A stretch of DNA of 64,000 bases from Paralvinella palmiformis (lineage: Eukaryota; Annelida; Polychaeta; Terebellida; Alvinellidae). The position numbers were made by a program, and so were the translations under genes. The number at the start of each line of letters is the position of its first letter. Positions within the stretch are counted from its first letter, which is position 1. The DNA lies in assembly GCA_025642065.1 (NCBI GenBank), contig JAODUP010000354.1:335501-399500 (forward strand), in the 5' to 3' direction. The notes beneath the pieces were generated by a model. It did no database searches and had not been told where the DNA came from. It was given only the letters and a program-made list of their open reading frames with translations. Of the stretch, positions 60,886-64,000 are shown piece by piece.

Positions 60886-61456
60886 CAATAGACCGATCCC
60901 GCTACGACTACGACACCAAGTGGAAATTGACCGAAGCTCGATGTTAGAAAACTATTACTGCTTATGAGAAATCTCGGATTACAAGGGAAATGGCCATCGC
61001 ATGTTTTTCAACAATGAAAGCAAGTGGACATTTTGTTCCATTCGATCTTGGATATTTCCTAGATCTAACTATGTTTACTTTGTTGTCTGACAACGGTAAG
61101 AAAGTGTTATATTACTCCCATGTTTGCATTCAATATTAAACACGTGCAACGTATCAGCCAGCTCATTTACATATAGCTGTATAGAGGCGGAGCTCGTTAC
61201 GCCGTGCTCCTGTCTCATTTCACCCAGTGGCTCGATATGGGCAGCAGCAGTGATCATGTGATACTGAATAGTTTTTAACAGCGGTTTCTTCAGCAGGATT
61301 ATTTACATTTTAACCGACACAAATTTCAAAGTAAAATACCCTATTCTTTTGACAAGTGTGAAAGAGATATAAAGTAGCCACATCTCTATAGTTTACATTA
61401 TTTGTGTCCTGAATAAATAAATGCTCGATTCATGGCTTAATTCACGAAAAATAGTG
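60886..61456 (+). repeat. ~570-bp dispersed repeat, copy B
   Basis: Second full copy of the element at 19901-20497, with shared ends and internal TATA-like and AATAAA motifs. It abuts the broken end of a Ty3-type integrase relic (59690-60822, minus) and lies in the opposite sense to it. Confidence 0.85.
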
Positions 61457-61555
61457 TCCCGGGCTCCAATTTGTCTGTGCAATACCCTTACCTTCCCGCA
61501 AACGAACTATATCAACGATGACCATTTCTTCCACAATTGGCATCGTTGTGCCCAG

Positions 61556-61640
61556 ATGAACAATGCTGACTGTGAGAGAGCATTTTCCGTTGTCCGAAAA
61601 ATGCACACAGAATCGTCAGCTCCTGGATTGGATAGCATCA
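61556..61640 (+). pseudogene. hAT-like C-terminal scrap
   Basis: It reads MNNADCERAFSVVRKMHTES, like the NAxxERxFSxVRK block of some hAT transposases. The open frame continues to 61876 without further recognisable motifs. Confidence 0.4.
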
Positions 61641-61899
61641 CTTACACTTTCTACACAAAAGGCCCACATTCCAAGAAGAGTCTCCTCACTTTATTTAGCT
61701 CATCAAAGCTATTCGGACATATAGGATTATATGGGGACAAGAAGCATCGGATTTGGGCGCACTCGAGGGAGGGGTTAGGACTTTTTCCTTCTCGGCACTT
61801 TGGGATGCTCTGTTATAAAGTTTTCGGGATCTATTCTCGGTCGGAGATGTCTTTCACAAGGATCGCTCAGTGGTGATATCTTTGATTATCGGGGTATCT

Positions 61900-62740
61900 T
61901 ATTGAAAGAGCTTCGGTTAAACAGTTTTCTTAAACCTAATGACATCACCCCCAATGGACACCCAATAGTGTGTCTGCTGGGATAATGACACAATCTACCT
62001 TACTTCGTGACGATTCGATGTTGCTAATTTTCTGTTTGAAATACATGGTTGGAAATAAGAGGTATGTTGTCTCTGTTTGGTGAGCACGGAATACAAAATA
62101 GAGTGCATCGATTAACTGATTTATTTTTTAAACAAGACTATAGGTACATAGCTCTAACCTATACCATCTATACAGTACCCTTATAATATAATATAAACGA
62201 TTTCAAAGTTGCCAGCGTTAACATATATTGTATTAACACATATTGTTTAAAAATTGAAAACAAATATAGGTGTTCACAGCCAAAATACAATAACTACAAA
62301 ATACGTTACTACCTTTATTCTAATACAGCTCTGATTCGTGAAATTAACCTAAAAGTGACAACTTTTCACCAATAACTAGTATCAAGAGCGTTTAGTGATG
62401 AATAGGTCGTTGTAACTGGTACACATTGTCCCAAAATGAAGAAAAATAGCAAAGTAAGTAAATAATTTGCCTAACACTATAGTCATCGTGGTAGACATTA
62501 GGCCAAAGAAAATAGAATGTCTTTTTCCAGTGGTCGAGCGAGCCATTCTAGTAACCCCTGACTGTACGTTTTCTTGCGACATGTGGAGAAAAATGATAGT
62601 TTTATTCCCGACTGGAAGTAATTTAATTGCGACAAGAAATACATGAATCTTTCAGCGACTGACCGATGACCATATGAATCAAATACACGTAAACAGGAAA
62701 AATAACGAATTTATGTTATACATGTGTACCAACCCGTTTC
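61900..62740. other. No gene recognised
   Basis: AT-rich; short open frames only. Confidence 0.5.
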
Positions 62741-62741
62741 G

Positions 62742-63185
62742 CAACCCTGCCCATTTTAAAACGGGAACTTCCCGTTTCGCAACCGCAACGCAAGCCTTGT
62801 GGTTGTAAGATGGGCAGCCCGTTTCGCAACCATTTGATTCAGCACAGCATCACCATGATATCAGATCGTGATAAATTTTATCATGCACCATTGTTGAATA
62901 GGTCCACCGCTTTCCGTTTCGAAACTTCCCATCCCATTTCGAAATGGGAATTAAGAGGACCGTTTCAACAACTTCAAATAATTTACCGTTTTCAGAATTT
63001 GTTTGTTCCTATATCTACATATAGAGGTCTAAATAATTTATATTAAATTTAATTTTGCTAGATAATTTTGAAATAACAGCGCCTCATTTCGTTGCCACGT
63101 GGTTGCTGTAAACGGGCAGGCATTCGTAAAACCATACCGGTTGCGAAACGGGCGTTACCGTTTCGAAACCCCAGTTGTCAAAATG
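62742..63185 (+). repeat. GTTTCGAAAC-rich dispersed repeat, copy 2
   Basis: Same landmarks and order as 41210-41910 but more compact. The end adds GGTTGCGAAACGGGCGTTAC and CCGTTTCGAAACCCC. Function unknown. Confidence 0.8.
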
Positions 63186-63396
63186 TTGCGTAACACATGC
63201 ATCTGAACTTGCATTTTGTCACGGCAACTTCGTTTTGGGCTCGGGTGGTTACACTCATTGACGCGAAAGAAAACTAGACCGAACACGGCCGCCGATTTAA
63301 TGGCAAACAGGTCCCTGTTAACATCAGGTTTATAAACATGATGAATTATTGTTGGTTGCATAAGCCGTAGCCTTAGAAGCATTACAAAAGGATTAT

Positions 63397-63399
<3 letters not shown>

Positions 63400-63438
<39 letters not shown>
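63400..63438. repeat. (TA)n microsatellite
   Basis: About 19 TA units, followed by AAGCTCTCTGGTTG, which recurs at 63628-63641. Confidence 0.95.
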
Positions 63439-63440
<2 letters not shown>

Positions 63441-64000
63441 CTCTCTGGTTGCACTACAGATTGCGTAGAAGTCGTGGTACGAAATGATTTATTACGATAT
63501 TAACCAAAGGTGCGATATTTGAAGGGCCGTTTTGAATTAGATTCTGATAAACGTAGACTACTTACAGAGAGCTTAAATATAGAGAGGCGTTACTCTTGCC
63601 GCGCCATGTTGAATTTTGATAAACAAAAGCTCTCTGGTTGTCCACATGTGATCGTGTACATGTGTGCGCATGGTCGAAATGAATTGCCAATACTAGTACT
63701 ATATGTTACATGATCACATACTATTTTATTCATTAACACTTTAATTGTGCACACATGATATCGAAAAAAAAACGAAGCTCTGAAACTGTAAATAAAGAAT
63801 TAAGTGATTTCATTGCCCAGTCACTTAATTCATAGCCTACAATTTGCGATCACTTGACAGCTGATCAGAAAATAATTGAACGTAGTTTAGGTTATTTCAC
63901 AGCTTTGTGTGTGAAAGTTGTTTTAATGAAAACAATTAGGTATATATGAGGTAAATGCATACAAACATACTTTCATCATGTCAGTTTATTAATTTTTATT

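Noticed and set aside
60886..61456. 5' LTR of the Ty3-type integrase relic
   Set aside because: Its TATA/poly(A) sense is opposite to the integrase and a second copy exists without any pol gene, so adjacency is probably chance.

Overview
This is a eukaryotic, AT-rich window with intron-split genes, dense CA/TA/CT/AAT microsatellites and many decayed transposons. The mix fits a lophotrochozoan, most probably a marine mollusc: tRNA-derived SINEs with an (ATCA)-type tail, CR1-like and RNase H-bearing LINEs, a FLYWCH-type MULE, hAT-like transposases and a Ty3-type integrase. The taxon is inferred from style, not from a marker gene.

Two protein genes can be modelled with confidence, both on the minus strand. 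The first is vigilin (HDLBP), a complete 14-KH-domain RNA-binding protein of 1274 codons in 21 coding exons between 31499 and 18110. All splice junctions have GT..AG borders and the phases join. Its 3' UTR probably runs to about 15.85 kb, and a noncoding first exon is possible near 37.0 kb. The second is a 305-residue FkbM-type methyltransferase with an N-terminal membrane anchor. It has two exons (53433-53208 and 49004-48313), and its 4.2-kb intron holds a dead MULE. A diverged copy of its first exon lies 1.2 kb upstream. Two orphan plus-strand first exons (10268-10350 and about 58276) have no recognised continuation. A methionine tRNA (CAT) with one odd base lies at 7134-7206 on the minus strand.

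Layout: 1-10 kb is repeats, microsatellites, SINE pieces and the tRNA. 10.2-10.35 kb holds an orphan exon. 11-13.4 kb holds a dimeric SINE with a clear target-site duplication, then a hAT-like transposase relic. 15.8-37 kb is vigilin with its UTRs and introns. 37.9-41.2 kb is a nest of two LINE relics, followed by a GTTTCGAAAC-rich repeat. 44.3-47.6 kb is a nearly full-length but broken CR1-like LINE. 48.3-54.6 kb is the methyltransferase locus. 55-64 kb holds microsatellites, a SINE mosaic, an orphan exon, a Ty3-type integrase relic, a second copy of a ~580-bp repeat also found in a vigilin intron, and a second GTTTCGAAAC-rich repeat.

No operon, CRISPR array or clearly new multi-gene system is visible. 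The best leads are the two uncharacterised repeat families, the duplicated methyltransferase exon, and the orphan exon whose start carries an eIF4E-binding-type motif.
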